Positions 51,517 through 62,187 are shown, numbered from the stretch's first letter. The stretch: 64,000 bases of DNA from Terriglobia bacterium (GCA_028716525.1 JAQUPQ010000017.1:1-64000), one strand, 5' to 3'. Made by a program: numbers and translations. The notes: a model not told the origin generated them from the letters alone.

Positions 51517-54500
51517 CTACTTGGTTTCTTGTTTCTTATCCCACTCGGCCCGGGTCATGACCTTGACGCCGGGAACCTTCTCCTTCTCCAAACTCGCGTT
51601 CAACGAGGGCAAATCCTTTTGGGCTGTCGCTTCAAACTCTGCCGCCATGGAGTCGAATTCTTTCCCCAAGGCTGTCATGCGATCCAGCTGCGATTGCGTG
51701 GGACGTCCCTCAAATCCATTTACCGCCCCGTACAGGGAACCCATCTGCTCACGAATCTTTTCCTCGCCGGTAATTCCTCCTCCCTCCTTGGTCGCCACCA
51801 GCCGCCCTCGAAGCGCTTCCAACGACGCAGCGAGTGTCTCCGCTTGTTGGCGCGCCGCGCTGCCCTCCGGCATTCGACCGGCGAGTTGGCGGCATTGGTT
51901 GCGGGCGTCGACCACGGCGTCTACGGTGTACGTCAGGCGGCCCAACATATCGTAGAGTTTCAGGGCCGTCTGATACTGCAACAGCCGGTCCTCTTTGGTG
52001 TGTTTCGAGCGTGGATCAGAAACCAGCGTGAGTGTGGTGGTGTAAGTATTCTTGCCTTTGATCATCTTGACCGTGTAGGTGCCTTCAAGAACCCGGGGTC
52101 CGACAAAAGAAAAGAAATTGGGGACCAGTCCGGCGGCGGGTGGAACCTTAGGCGGTTTCATGCGCATGGACCACTCCACACGGCTTAATCCACGACGCTT
52201 TTCGCCGTCCAAGGTTGAAATCAGCTTCCCCGAAGAGTCGTAGATCTCCAGTTTCAAATCGCCAAAGATGTGCCGTTTCTTCTGATAGTACGTGATGATG
52301 GCATTTTCGCTGGCGGAGCGGCCGACAAATTCGGCGTCGCCGTTGAATCCAAATTCCGACGCGGGGATGATCATCGCTGCCGGGCGCTCCTCGATGAACG
52401 CCGCCTCCTTTGAAAGAATCTCAGGAGTCAGTTTTCGAAGCGGCGTGATGTCGTCAACAATCCAAATGCCGCGACCATGCGTGGCGACGAGCAAATCCGA
52501 TTCACGGGGTTGGATGGCTATATCTCGAACAGCGACTTTTGGAAAATCTCCACCCTTGTATTGCGCCCATTGCTGTCCTCCATCCAAGGAAACGAGCAAA
52601 CCATTCTCTGTTCCGAGAAAGAGCAGATCTTTCCTGACCCCGTCTTCCCGAATGACGTGGGCGTATCCGGAAAGATCAGGTGTCGCCAAGGACTGCCAGG
52701 TTTTTCCATAATCCGTAGTGCGGTAAACATGGGTCTTCATGTCGCCTGCCGCATGTCCATCGAAAGTCGCATAGGCCGTTCCTTCGTCGAAGTGGCTCGC
52801 CTCCACGGTCGAAACCCAGGTATGGGCCGGCAGCCCCGGTACGGCGCCAACGATGTTCGTCCAGGTCTTTCCGCCATCACGCGTGATCTGCAAATTCCCG
52901 TCATCCGTTCCCACCCAGATAATTTTGGGATTCTTCGGGGACTCGCAAATCGTGTAGATGGTGGTGTGAGCTTCGGCGTCGGAGTTATCCACAGTCAATC
53001 CGCCGGATTGATCCTGCTTCTGCTTATTGGGATCGTTCGTTGTCAGGTCGGGTGAAATACGCTCCCAGGAGTTTCCATGATCGCGCGACCGGAAAAGAAA
53101 CTGTGCGCCCAGATAGAGGGTTCCCTTCTGCGTCGGGCTGAGGGCGATGGGGGCGTTCCAATTGAACCGCAGTTTCTTCTCGCCCGCACCCGGGAAGGGT
53201 TTGATGTCTTTCGTCTCGAGCGTCTTCTTATTGATCCGCGCCAGATTGCCGCCTTGATATTCGGCATAAACGTAATCCGGATCCGTGGGATCGGGGAACG
53301 CCCAGAAGCCGTCGCCGCCATATACGCTGCGCCAATCGCGATTCTGTATCCCGCTCGGCGCCCGCGAAGGGCCGTACCAAGTGCTGTTATCTTGAAGGCC
53401 ACCATAGACGTTGTAGGGCTGTTCCATGTCGTAGGTCACGTGGTAAAACTGCGACAGGGGAAGGTTGGCGATGAAGCGCCAGTGGTTGCCGCGGTCCAGC
53501 GAGGTGTACAACCCACCGTCGGTCCCGACAAAAATCTGTTCGGGATTTTCGGGATTGATCCACAGGGCATGAAAATCGCTATGAACGCCTCCGCCGATGC
53601 CGCTGAATGACCTGCCACCGTCGTCGCTGACCGCGAGCCCTGTCGACGGCTTGTAAACCCGGTTGTAATTTTGAGGATCCACAAACAGAGTGGCAAAATA
53701 GAACGGCCTCCCGATGACCTCGTTTCCGGAATTCATCTCGTGCCATGATTCACCGCCGTCCTCGGAGCGAAACAGGCCGCTGCGCTTGGCCTCCACCGCC
53801 GCAAACACAACACTGGGGCGCGACGGGGACACGGCGACAGCAATACGCCCCAGATCTCCCTCGGGTAAGCCCTTCGTCAACTTCGTCCAGGTGGCGCCGC
53901 CGTCGGTGGTCTTAAAGAGCCCGCTGCCGGGCCCACCTGAATTGAACGAATAAGGAGTTCTTCGAAACTGCCATAGCGAAGCAAAAAGGATCTTGGGCTC
54001 TTGCGGATCCATGGTCACCCAGGCGCAACCGGTCTCGTCGTTGGCCGACAGGACTTTTTGCCAGGTCTTTCCTCCATCGACGGTTTTGAAGAGTCCGCGC
54101 TCCGAATTCGCATCCCAGAGATGTCCGGTGGCACAAGCATAGACGGTATTGCTGTTCGTGGGGTCGATGACAATGCGGGCAAAGCGCTCGGTGTCTTTCA
54201 ATCCCATGAATTGCCAGGTGTCGCCTCCATCGACGGTCTTATAGATTCCGTCGCCCACCGACACGCTGTTCCGGACCCAGCTTTCACCCGTCCCAACCCA
54301 GACCGTTTTCGGATTGCTGGAATCAATCGCGACGGCCCCGATAGACTGGTTGTACTTGTCGAACACCGCCTTGAAGGTGGTGCCCCCGTTTTCCGACTTC
54401 CATACACCGCCGCCGGCCGAGCCCACATAAATCGTCAGGCGGCCTTTGTCGACGAGGGCATCGATCGAGGCAATCCGCCCGCTCATCACAGCGGGACCGA

Positions 54501-54651
54501 TGGAGCGTGCTCCCAAGCCTGAGATCATCTCGGAATCCAGTTTGATTGTCTCTGCGGGAGAAACCTTCGTTTGTGCCGACGTTCTCTCCGGCATTCCTAA
54601 TGAACCAATCAAGATAAGAAGCAATACCACTATCAAGGTAAGACGCTTCAT
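51517..54651 (-). CDS. Secreted VPS10/sortilin-like BNR-repeat propeller protein
   Basis: 1044 residues with a signal peptide (LIVVLLLILIGSLGMPERTS). About eleven Asp-box/BNR repeats are visible, such as ENGGTTF, VDGGDTW, VDGGKTW, TDGGATW, EDGGESW, DDGGRSF and RDGGKTW, forming a double propeller over the first 720 residues. The C-terminal 300 residues include an Ig-like stretch and a coiled coil. Such large VPS10-like proteins are frequent in Acidobacteriota; their ligands are unknown, and the name glycosyl hydrolase sometimes used is unproven. GGAGG precedes the ATG. Confidence 0.88.
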   Translation of the reverse strand: MKRLTLIVVLLLILIGSLGMPERTSAQTKVSPAETIKLDSEMISGLGARSIGPAVMSGRIASIDALVDKGRLTIYVGSAGGGVWKSENGGTTFKAVFDKYNQSIGAVAIDSSNPKTVWVGTGESWVRNSVSVGDGIYKTVDGGDTWQFMGLKDTERFARIVIDPTNSNTVYACATGHLWDANSERGLFKTVDGGKTWQKVLSANDETGCAWVTMDPQEPKILFASLWQFRRTPYSFNSGGPGSGLFKTTDGGATWTKLTKGLPEGDLGRIAVAVSPSRPSVVFAAVEAKRSGLFRSEDGGESWHEMNSGNEVIGRPFYFATLFVDPQNYNRVYKPSTGLAVSDDGGRSFSGIGGGVHSDFHALWINPENPEQIFVGTDGGLYTSLDRGNHWRFIANLPLSQFYHVTYDMEQPYNVYGGLQDNSTWYGPSRAPSGIQNRDWRSVYGGDGFWAFPDPTDPDYVYAEYQGGNLARINKKTLETKDIKPFPGAGEKKLRFNWNAPIALSPTQKGTLYLGAQFLFRSRDHGNSWERISPDLTTNDPNKQKQDQSGGLTVDNSDAEAHTTIYTICESPKNPKIIWVGTDDGNLQITRDGGKTWTNIVGAVPGLPAHTWVSTVEASHFDEGTAYATFDGHAAGDMKTHVYRTTDYGKTWQSLATPDLSGYAHVIREDGVRKDLLFLGTENGLLVSLDGGQQWAQYKGGDFPKVAVRDIAIQPRESDLLVATHGRGIWIVDDITPLRKLTPEILSKEAAFIEERPAAMIIPASEFGFNGDAEFVGRSASENAIITYYQKKRHIFGDLKLEIYDSSGKLISTLDGEKRRGLSRVEWSMRMKPPKVPPAAGLVPNFFSFVGPRVLEGTYTVKMIKGKNTYTTTLTLVSDPRSKHTKEDRLLQYQTALKLYDMLGRLTYTVDAVVDARNQCRQLAGRMPEGSAARQQAETLAASLEALRGRLVATKEGGGITGEEKIREQMGSLYGAVNGFEGRPTQSQLDRMTALGKEFDSMAAEFEATAQKDLPSLNASLEKEKVPGVKVMTRAEWDKKQETK

Positions 54652-54822
54652 TCTGCTGCCTCCATTTCGTGGATCACCCGGTACAGGTGTGAGGAAGACG
54701 CTCGTCGATGGTTCGAAACTCCGGCTCTCAGGGGGTTTCAGGGATGAGAATCAAGTCCGGAAAGCCGAACATTGCATACCCTGGATGCAACACAGAACCC
54801 GATCCATCACTCTCTGATGCCC

Positions 54823-55593
54823 TCAGGGTTTGGCCTTCTTATCTTCGGGCTTGGGTTCTTCTTTCTTTACCTCGGGCATCTTGAACCGCGAGTCGTCCAG
54901 GGTGGGGTTAATCTCCACTTTGTCGATTGTGATTTTTTGTCGTTGTGGGGAGCCTTTAGTGCCCGCTTCGATTGAGAAGGGCATCATCAAGCCTTCGACT
55001 TCTTTATAGTCGCCCAACAACGATTCCCCTTCCACCACGGTTCCACGGATCGTGCGTTTGCCTTCTTGTTTAATCTCGAGAAAGCTGTCGGCATCCAGAT
55101 AGAATGTGCGGACGGAGCCATCTTTGAGGGTGACTTGAAGTTTATAGGTGTCGGTACCTTCGAGGGGCTCTTTTCCCAGCAATTCCACTTTGTTGCCTTT
55201 CGCCTTGTAATCCACCAGGGGGCCATCGAAATCGGCCTGTTCATCGATTGTCTTTCGGTCATCCTCAGACATCGGCTGGGGGTCTTTCACTCCGCCAAAG
55301 GGCATGATCGACCATCCGGACTTCCCGTCAAACCCCTGCGAGGCCGTCATACCTTGAATCGTAAATTCCAGTCGCATTTGATTGGGTCGTTTTTGCTCAA
55401 TGACCATGGGGGCTTCGATTCCCGGGCCGACAACCATTCGTCCGCTGACCCGAATCGTGTTGACCTTCTTCAGCTTGTCCAAGCCTCCACGGGCCTGAAT
55501 GTTTTTCGCCACAATCTCGTCCACCGTCTGCGCATACATGGGAACCACAAAAACGGCGAGGATTAACACAATGAGCCAAGTTTTCTTCCTCAT
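54823..55593 (-). CDS. LolA-like outer-membrane lipoprotein-sorting protein
   Basis: 256 residues. The signal peptide (WLIVLILAVFVVPMYAQ) is followed by TVDEIVAKNIQARGGLDKLK and KVNTIRVSGRMVVGPG, the N-terminal pattern of LolA-fold proteins, then WSIMPFGGVKDPQPM and DSFLEIKQEGKR. It is a periplasmic half-barrel protein that could bind lipoproteins or lipids. The C-terminus is Lys/Pro-rich. AAGGAGA precedes the ATG. Confidence 0.8.
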   Translation of the reverse strand: MRKKTWLIVLILAVFVVPMYAQTVDEIVAKNIQARGGLDKLKKVNTIRVSGRMVVGPGIEAPMVIEQKRPNQMRLEFTIQGMTASQGFDGKSGWSIMPFGGVKDPQPMSEDDRKTIDEQADFDGPLVDYKAKGNKVELLGKEPLEGTDTYKLQVTLKDGSVRTFYLDADSFLEIKQEGKRTIRGTVVEGESLLGDYKEVEGLMMPFSIEAGTKGSPQRQKITIDKVEINPTLDDSRFKMPEVKKEEPKPEDKKAKP

Positions 55594-55790
55594 GCCAGAT
55601 TCTCCTTTTGAATCGAAATAGAAGTGTGTGATGAATCGGATGGCCTTAAGGCTTGCTTGTGGATACTCATCTAATTCTCGCGGCCGATCCGATGTGCGAG
55701 GTTCTTAATCCAATACGTAACTATGCCGGCGGAAGTTGCAGATTGTGTGGATTCAACTCGAGATAGGAGCCGCCTCCTCGAAACGGCAAT

Positions 55791-57692
55791 TCACCGGCTC
55801 AACGGGGCCAGAATATCTCCCAACAAGTCGGGCTGACCTGTAATCCGTTCCAGGTGGGGATACCGTTCGCCTCCATGGTAGTTCAGGGAGTAGGTCTTAT
55901 AAAATTCGTGACTCACAGCAAGCAATTCCAGTGGATGTGACGAAGTCTTGCTCCCCGCAACTGCTTCGTGCAGAACTTCCGGAGTCCATTTCCGGCCATT
56001 CACCGCCGCGAGTGTCATCCCGGGCGACAGTCCGGCTTTGGCCGCCGGCGAACCGGGAATGACATCCACAATATTGCCTTTTTCGGTCAGGGAAAATCCC
56101 AGAGAATAGTTCAACAGTATCGTTTTATCCGCGGTCTCTCGTGCTTCGATGATCTCATTGGGCTGGTCGGTGTAAACCAACTCCCATCCGCCGCGCTCCA
56201 GCCCGTCCAAAGGAGCGTGGGCCGACGTTGAGTGCAAACGCGCATTCAAAAATTGATTCCAGTTGTGAGGCATCACGCCGTTCAATGCACTGACGACATC
56301 CTCAAACGTGTACATGCGGGTTGTGTAAGGCTCCCCCGGCACACCAAAAAACGATTTTGCAAAATCATTCAAGGACCGCTCGTGATGCGATTGGTCCCGA
56401 ATCAGCGTGTCGGCATCCAGCCAAATCAACAGGCTTTCTTCGTAGAAGTCAACGCCGCGCCGCCAAGAGGACCATTCTTCCGGCGCACCATATAGAACTT
56501 GCGCCGCCACGGCCGTGTCTTCCAAAGGGCGCCAGGTCCTGCCGGGTTCATTGTCCAAACGAGCCGCCACTGACGCCAAATACTCCCTGCTTTGCTCGGG
56601 CGAGCGCAGTCCGCTTCGACCGGTAAGAACCAAGCTGCCCCAATATTGCGTCATGCCTTCGTACACCCACAGCAAATCCCCTTTCATCGGATCTTCATAA
56701 TCCTTCGCTGCCAAACCCTCCGGCCGGCGAAATTTGCCGTTCCAGGAATGCGTGTATTCATGAGCCAGCAAATCGACATGTCTCAGATTGATAGACGAAT
56801 CGATAAGGGTGCGTTCGGGGGCGCGGTCGTCACTCGACTCCGGATGTTCCAGGCCGTTGGAATCCAGCCCGTCGCTGAGCGCCAAAAGAAAATGATAGTG
56901 ATGATAATGTCGCCCCCCAAACAGCGTATTCGCTTCCTGAACCAGGTGCTTGTACTTCTCAATCTGATCTGTTTTCATTTGGAGTGCTGCGGAGCTGTCG
57001 GCGGCAACGTCGATTTCAACAGAACCATCGCCCGAAGGAGTCAAAGGAATGACTCGAAAATATTCACCGGCCAATACCGGGGAATCCACCAATCGTCCCA
57101 ACGAAACCTTCTCGAAGTCAATTTGCCCCCCCTCCTCCCTCGCAATCGGCAGCGCCGTGCCGATTTTCCATCCCGAAGGAATCTTCAAAGAGGTCTGGTA
57201 ATCAATCATCGAGGCGGGAACGCCGGCGGGATACAACAACACTTGATTCCATGGAACAATCGCCAGCTTGGCGGTCGCATTGGGCGTGAATCCGTACCCA
57301 TTTCCGGTAATGGAAGAATTTGGCGACAGATAGTCCAAAGAGACTTCCAGCGTTTCAACGCCCTTGGGAATTTCGCAATGAAACGTGTACATGTCGAGCG
57401 AATCGCGGCGCCAGGCAACGGGCTTTCCTGCAGCGTGCATTTGAATGCCGGTCAATTCAACATTGGGCCCCGTGGGACTATGCTCTCCAGGAATCCATTT
57501 GGGATACAGCAGTGTGAAGGGGCCCGCCTTCACCGGAAAGCTCAAACGGGCATGAAAAATTCCATGGGGCGCCGTGGTGGCGTCGACCGAGAGCTTAATG
57601 ACGGGTTCCGATTGAGCCAACACTCCAGGTGCAGCAGCACACGTCATGAGAGCTGCTGCCAACATAAATCGTAAAAGATTCATCTTCCCCAT
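55791..57692 (-). CDS. M61-family glycyl aminopeptidase with PDZ domain
   Basis: 633 residues, secreted (LLRFMLAAALMTCAAAPGVL). The zinc site is HEYTHSWNGKFRRPEG, with a downstream Glu in WVYEGMTQYWGSLVL; this and the N-terminal all-beta domain define M61. A PDZ domain lies near the C-terminus (GFSLTEKGNIVDVIPGSPAA). These peptidases remove N-terminal glycine or alanine from peptides. The ATG at 57692 has GGGAG upstream; 57683 is also possible. Confidence 0.92.
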   Translation of the reverse strand: MGKMNLLRFMLAAALMTCAAAPGVLAQSEPVIKLSVDATTAPHGIFHARLSFPVKAGPFTLLYPKWIPGEHSPTGPNVELTGIQMHAAGKPVAWRRDSLDMYTFHCEIPKGVETLEVSLDYLSPNSSITGNGYGFTPNATAKLAIVPWNQVLLYPAGVPASMIDYQTSLKIPSGWKIGTALPIAREEGGQIDFEKVSLGRLVDSPVLAGEYFRVIPLTPSGDGSVEIDVAADSSAALQMKTDQIEKYKHLVQEANTLFGGRHYHHYHFLLALSDGLDSNGLEHPESSDDRAPERTLIDSSINLRHVDLLAHEYTHSWNGKFRRPEGLAAKDYEDPMKGDLLWVYEGMTQYWGSLVLTGRSGLRSPEQSREYLASVAARLDNEPGRTWRPLEDTAVAAQVLYGAPEEWSSWRRGVDFYEESLLIWLDADTLIRDQSHHERSLNDFAKSFFGVPGEPYTTRMYTFEDVVSALNGVMPHNWNQFLNARLHSTSAHAPLDGLERGGWELVYTDQPNEIIEARETADKTILLNYSLGFSLTEKGNIVDVIPGSPAAKAGLSPGMTLAAVNGRKWTPEVLHEAVAGSKTSSHPLELLAVSHEFYKTYSLNYHGGERYPHLERITGQPDLLGDILAPLSR

Positions 57693-57749
57693 TCGTTCAC
57701 TCCCTCATGAAAATAAAGTGTCCGATGACGAGACTGAAAGGCACAAGGG

Positions 57750-59432
57750 TTATACCTTCAAATCCGCAGTCGGCAAAAATTTCGGTGGCTTGCGGCCCTG
57801 AATGGCCTGTTCAAAAGCATACGCCACCCGGATCAGCTTCGGTTCGCTATAAGCCGTTCCAAAAAAAGAAATGCCCACCGGCAATCCAAAAACGAACCCG
57901 GCGGGAACGTTGATGTTGGGATAGCCGGCGACCGCGGCAGGTGTGGAACTTCCTCCTGTGGCGTGATCGCCATTCACCCAATCGATCACCCACGGGGTCC
58001 CTCCGGTAGGCGCCACCAATGCGTCCAGATGATGTTGCGCCATAACCGCATCGATTCCCTGAACACGCGCCATGCGATGATCCTTGGCCAGAGCCTCCAA
58101 ATACTTCTTGCTGGTCAGCGGCCCCTTGGCCTGGGCTTTTGTCATGATGTCCTGTCCAAAGTAAGGCATCTCCTGATTGCTGTGCTTTTCGTTGAAATCG
58201 ATGATGTCCTTGAGTGTTTTGACAGGGGCACCGGGTTTCAACCCCGCCAGATATTTGTTGAGGTCCGCCTTGAACTCGTAGAGCAGAACTTCCAGTTCCG
58301 AATCGTCAAACTTTCCCGTGGTCGGAACATCCGCCGGATCGATGAGGATGGCTCCAGCCTGTTTCATGGCTTTAAGGCATTCGTCCATCACGGCATCCAC
58401 CCGATCGTTGAAACCGAAAAACTTGCGAGCCACGCCGATGCGGGCGCCCTTGAGTCCGTGAGGATTCAGAAACCGGGTGTAATCCGCTGCCGTTTTTCCG
58501 CGACTGGCGCGCGTGGCCTCATCGCGCGGATCAATGCCGGTCAACAAGCTGAGAAGCATGGCCGCATCTTCAACCGTCCGCGCCATGGGGCCGGCGGTAT
58601 CCTGGCTGTGCGCAATGGGGATGATACCGGAACGTCCGATCAAACCCAGTGTGGGTTTGATCCCGACAATGCCGTTGGCTGAGGAGGGGCAGACGACGGA
58701 GCCGTCGGTCTCTGTTCCGACCCCTACGGCACAAAAATTTGCGGAGACCGCCGCCCCGGTACCGGAGCTCGAGCCGCAGGGATTGCGATCGAGCGCGTAG
58801 GGATTGCGTGTCTGCCCGCCCCGGCCGCTCCAGCCGCTGGTGGAATGGCTGGATCGAAAATTCGCCCACTCGCTGAGATTGGTTTTTCCGAGCAGCACCG
58901 CGCCTGCTTCCCGAAGCTTTCGCGCCACAAAAGAATCCTCGCGGGCAATGGATCCTGCCAAGGCCAGCGACCCAGCCGTCGTGCTCATGCGGTCGGCCGT
59001 ATCAATATTGTCTTTGATCAGCACCGGAATTCCGTGCAGCGGTCCTCGGGCCCCCTTCTGCTGCCTTTCCCGATCCATCTGATCCGCCAGAGTCAACACA
59101 TCCGGATTGATCTCGATGACGGAATTCACCTTGGGACCACTTCGGTCCAAGGTCTCAATACGTTTCAGATATTGCTCGGTAAGGGAATACGATGTCCACT
59201 TCCCCGACTTCATTCCGTCTTGAAGTTCCTTGACACTCATCTCCGCGAGCTCAAATTTGGATTCGGAATCCGACGGACTCTTGGACCGAGGTGCGGACCC
59301 CATGAGGCTGCCCGCTTCAAGGGGAAGCATCGAACCGGCCAGGAGCGTGGCGCTCCCCACGACACCGGAACGAAGAAATCCCCTGCGGCCTATCTTCTTG
59401 CTTCCATATTTTGATGGTTTAGAGCGATTCAC
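57750..59432 (-). CDS. Tat-exported amidase-signature enzyme
   Basis: About 560 residues. A twin-arginine signal (GRRGFLRSGVVGSATLLAGS) is followed by the amidase fold. The catalytic Lys is in GIPVLIKDNIDT; the Ser pair lies in GSSSGTGAAVSAN and TETDGSVVCPSSANG. It resembles GatA in fold, but export rules out tRNA amidation; it probably hydrolyses amides in the periplasm. GAGGAGG places the start at GTG 59432. It may rely on the TatA encoded at 18216-18383. Confidence 0.9.
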   Translation of the reverse strand: MNRSKPSKYGSKKIGRRGFLRSGVVGSATLLAGSMLPLEAGSLMGSAPRSKSPSDSESKFELAEMSVKELQDGMKSGKWTSYSLTEQYLKRIETLDRSGPKVNSVIEINPDVLTLADQMDRERQQKGARGPLHGIPVLIKDNIDTADRMSTTAGSLALAGSIAREDSFVARKLREAGAVLLGKTNLSEWANFRSSHSTSGWSGRGGQTRNPYALDRNPCGSSSGTGAAVSANFCAVGVGTETDGSVVCPSSANGIVGIKPTLGLIGRSGIIPIAHSQDTAGPMARTVEDAAMLLSLLTGIDPRDEATRASRGKTAADYTRFLNPHGLKGARIGVARKFFGFNDRVDAVMDECLKAMKQAGAILIDPADVPTTGKFDDSELEVLLYEFKADLNKYLAGLKPGAPVKTLKDIIDFNEKHSNQEMPYFGQDIMTKAQAKGPLTSKKYLEALAKDHRMARVQGIDAVMAQHHLDALVAPTGGTPWVIDWVNGDHATGGSSTPAAVAGYPNINVPAGFVFGLPVGISFFGTAYSEPKLIRVAYAFEQAIQGRKPPKFLPTADLKV

Positions 59433-59597
59433 GTATTCCCTCCTCACAGATGTCAGGCGGCTCAAATCTCCTGCCGCTGACGATTTGATCTTCAACAATG
59501 GCTCTTTGAATAATCCGCAAAGCGACTGATCGTATTACGATACAGACATTTTGAAAAGTTCTGGCGCTGACGTCAACAAATCTTGTATAATACTTTC

Positions 59598-59843
59598 ATG
59601 GCACGAGGTTGGGATAGTAAGTCGGTGGAAGCGCAGATTGAAACAGCTGAAGTCGGTAACGGTGCAGCATTTCGGGTAGAACAAACGGTTCCAGTTGAAC
59701 TGCAGCTCCAAAAGAACAGTCTCCTCCTTTCGAAAAAACGCATTGAACATGATATCGAGCAAAGTCGAAATCCGCGTCATGCCCAGCTTTTGAAAGCGGC
59801 ATTGGACGATTTGGATCAGAAGCTTTTGCGACTCGGCGTTTAA
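59598..59843 (+). CDS. Small conserved protein of unknown function, possibly leaderless
   Basis: 81 residues beginning MARGWDSKSVEAQIETAE; a charged helical protein (LSKKRIEHDIEQSRNPRHAQ). As I recall, small proteins beginning MARGWxSK occur in Acidobacteriota with no known role. A TATAAT lies at 59586-59591, only seven bases before the ATG, so the transcript may start at or near the start codon; no ribosome binding site is present. A -35 is not evident. Confidence 0.65.
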   Translation: MARGWDSKSVEAQIETAEVGNGAAFRVEQTVPVELQLQKNSLLLSKKRIEHDIEQSRNPRHAQLLKAALDDLDQKLLRLGV

Positions 59844-59935
59844 TCGAATCAGTCTGTTCTGTACGGTTGGGCATTATGGCATGGGCCCTCATACCGGAGG
59901 ACTGCTGTTGCCCAATCCCCCCGGATACGGCATCA

Positions 59936-59984
59936 AATTCCAAGCTCCAAAACCCCAATAAAATCCAATTTCCAAATTCCATAC
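59936..59984. repeat. Single CCAAATTCC arm (copy 3)
   Basis: CAAATTCCAAGCTCCAAAAC...CCAATAAAATCCAATTTCCAAATTCC, left-arm polarity only; no facing GGAATTTGG arm is seen. The rest of the gene-free stretch 59844-60384 holds no other signal I can support. Confidence 0.65.
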
Positions 59985-60384
59985 TGGGGCGGATTCCTTG
60001 GAGCCTACCGCCTGAAGTTAGAAACTTTGCCGTGGGAACTTGTATGGCTTTTCGAGCTTGAAATGCCAACAGAGTTCGCACACGGTTGATCCCGAACGGC
60101 AACACGCCGGGGAATTGAAACGTGAAATTCGATCCCCTTCCCTACCCACTTTTCGAGACACCGAAAGCGACATCCCAACCAAAACGGATCGATTTCCTGC
60201 GAATAGCTCAATGGGATATGCTCTTTAAAAAACCACGGTCATGTTACGCGGCCTGCAAACTGAATGCAAGCGTCCCAGGGCCGGAAGTCGTAGTTGGAGA
60301 TTCCCGTTGATTCGGACTTCAGGCTCGACTTACAATTCGAGCGCTTGAAGTGCGCGGCTTGATCCTGCTTAAATTCCATAGGTC

Positions 60385-62151
60385 ATGACGAATCCACCCA
60401 CCAAAACCCGGCCGGCCGTCAACTACTCCAAGGTTTTGCCGGAAATCAGCCGGGTGCTTCTTTCGACGCTCGACTACGACCATCTGTTCCGCATTGCGGT
60501 CGAGAGCCTTCGTTTCGCGCTCGGATATCTCCACGTCGCACTGTTTGAAGTGGATTCCCAAACGCAGAAGATTTTTTTGAGAGCTCAATCGGGAGATGCG
60601 TTGGCGCCCCTGTCGGAGTCCTTTCTCGCCGACGAAGCTCACCCACTCCTGGGAGCGGTCTTGCGGACGCTCAAACCACGCGTCTCCATCGTCGACGAAG
60701 ACAACCGGCCCTCGGCGCTATTGCATTCCCGCGGAACAGAAATCATCCTGCCGGTGATGGTCGCCAAGAAGGTGGGCGCCTTGTTGTTTTTGGCCGCGCC
60801 GCCGGGCCTCGTGCCGACACAGACGGAGATGGAAGCGCTTGAAACCCTGGCCGATCAGTTGGGTACAGCGATCAGCAATGCGCGGTCCCACTGGTCGCTT
60901 CGCTCTCACGACCGGGCGCTTTCCGCGCTCCTGCGCGCCAACAAGGAATTGCTCAACGTCACCGATCGCGATGAAATTCTCCACCGCTATGCCTCCTATT
61001 TGTTTGAGGCCATCCCGGACTCGCGTATTGCTTTGGTGGAGCTGGCAGGGCCCTCCGCCCCCCGAAGGGACCGGGCCGAAATGGCACGGGTGCGTCGATT
61101 CTTCTCCCCGGAAACATTACGGCGCAAACCCTCCGAGGAAGAGATGATTCCCGTCAGCGAATTAAAAGAGCTGCAGGAAGCCACGGAGACTCGCCGCTTG
61201 GTGGTCACGACGCTGCTCTCGAGTCGGGTGCTTCCGCGACAGGTCGCTGAAGAAGTCCATGCGGCGGAGTCGTCTCCCTACCTCGTGGCTCCGCTGGCTC
61301 CTCAGGAGAAGGTGCTGGTCTGGGGCGTGGTTCATCGCCTGGGATTGAACGCCCATTTCGCGGAGCACGAGATCGATTTGGCCGAAGCGCTCACCAATCT
61401 GGTTTCCCTGTGGTTGCGCATCGCCTTATTGTTTGAAGAATTGAAAGAGGTCAATCAGGAATTGGCAAAAAGCAATGAGTTGAAGACGAACCTCATGTCC
61501 ATCTTGTCGCACGATGTCAAGTCTCCGCTCAACGGCATTTTTGGCTTTGCGGAACTATTGAAGGACGTCAACCTGCCCGACCCCGCTTTGGCGCCGGCCA
61601 CGGATATCATCATGGGCAATGTTCGAAGGATCGTGAACATCATCGATGACACCATGGATGTGGCGCGTATCGAAGGCGGCGAAATGACCTTGAAGACAGA
61701 ATCACTGGATCTGCGGGAACTCATCGACGACCAGGTCCGTTCGCATCGCCATCAGATCGAAATCCGAAAGGATACGGACCCGGCGCTACCCCAGGCTCTG
61801 GCGGATCGCTTGCGCGTCAATGAAATTCTGGAAAATCTCGTCAGCAACGCCATCAAGTACACGCGGCCCGGAAACTTCCTTGCGATTACGGCCCGGCCTG
61901 AAGGAGATGGAAAACATATTCACATCACGGTCGAAGACCGGGGCATGGGAATTTTTGAACAGGATCTGCCGAGACTGTTTACCCGATATTTCCGCATCCG
62001 CAATGACCAGACCCAATCCATCGAAGGGACCGGCTTAGGTCTCTACATTGTGAAATTGCTGGTCGAGGCTCACGGCGGAAATGTTTGGGTGGAAAGCACC
62101 TACGGTGAGGGAAGCCGGTTCCACTTTACATTGCCCGTGGCGCCAACGTAG
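60385..62151 (+). CDS. GAF-domain sensor histidine kinase
   Basis: 588 residues, no membrane segment. A GAF domain occupies about residues 20-165 (LFRIAVESLRFALGYLHVAL) and a second GAF-like region about 170-350. The dimerisation/phosphoacceptor helix is LMSILSHDVKSPLNGIFGFA (His near 377), followed by ATPase motifs ENLVSNAIKYT, DRGMGI and GTGLGLYIVKLLVEAHGG. The ligand sensed is unknown. No response regulator gene is adjacent. Confidence 0.92.
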   Translation: MTNPPTKTRPAVNYSKVLPEISRVLLSTLDYDHLFRIAVESLRFALGYLHVALFEVDSQTQKIFLRAQSGDALAPLSESFLADEAHPLLGAVLRTLKPRVSIVDEDNRPSALLHSRGTEIILPVMVAKKVGALLFLAAPPGLVPTQTEMEALETLADQLGTAISNARSHWSLRSHDRALSALLRANKELLNVTDRDEILHRYASYLFEAIPDSRIALVELAGPSAPRRDRAEMARVRRFFSPETLRRKPSEEEMIPVSELKELQEATETRRLVVTTLLSSRVLPRQVAEEVHAAESSPYLVAPLAPQEKVLVWGVVHRLGLNAHFAEHEIDLAEALTNLVSLWLRIALLFEELKEVNQELAKSNELKTNLMSILSHDVKSPLNGIFGFAELLKDVNLPDPALAPATDIIMGNVRRIVNIIDDTMDVARIEGGEMTLKTESLDLRELIDDQVRSHRHQIEIRKDTDPALPQALADRLRVNEILENLVSNAIKYTRPGNFLAITARPEGDGKHIHITVEDRGMGIFEQDLPRLFTRYFRIRNDQTQSIEGTGLGLYIVKLLVEAHGGNVWVESTYGEGSRFHFTLPVAPT

Positions 62152-62187
62152 GGTGCATGGTCAATTCAGAGAATGACCGGACTACAA

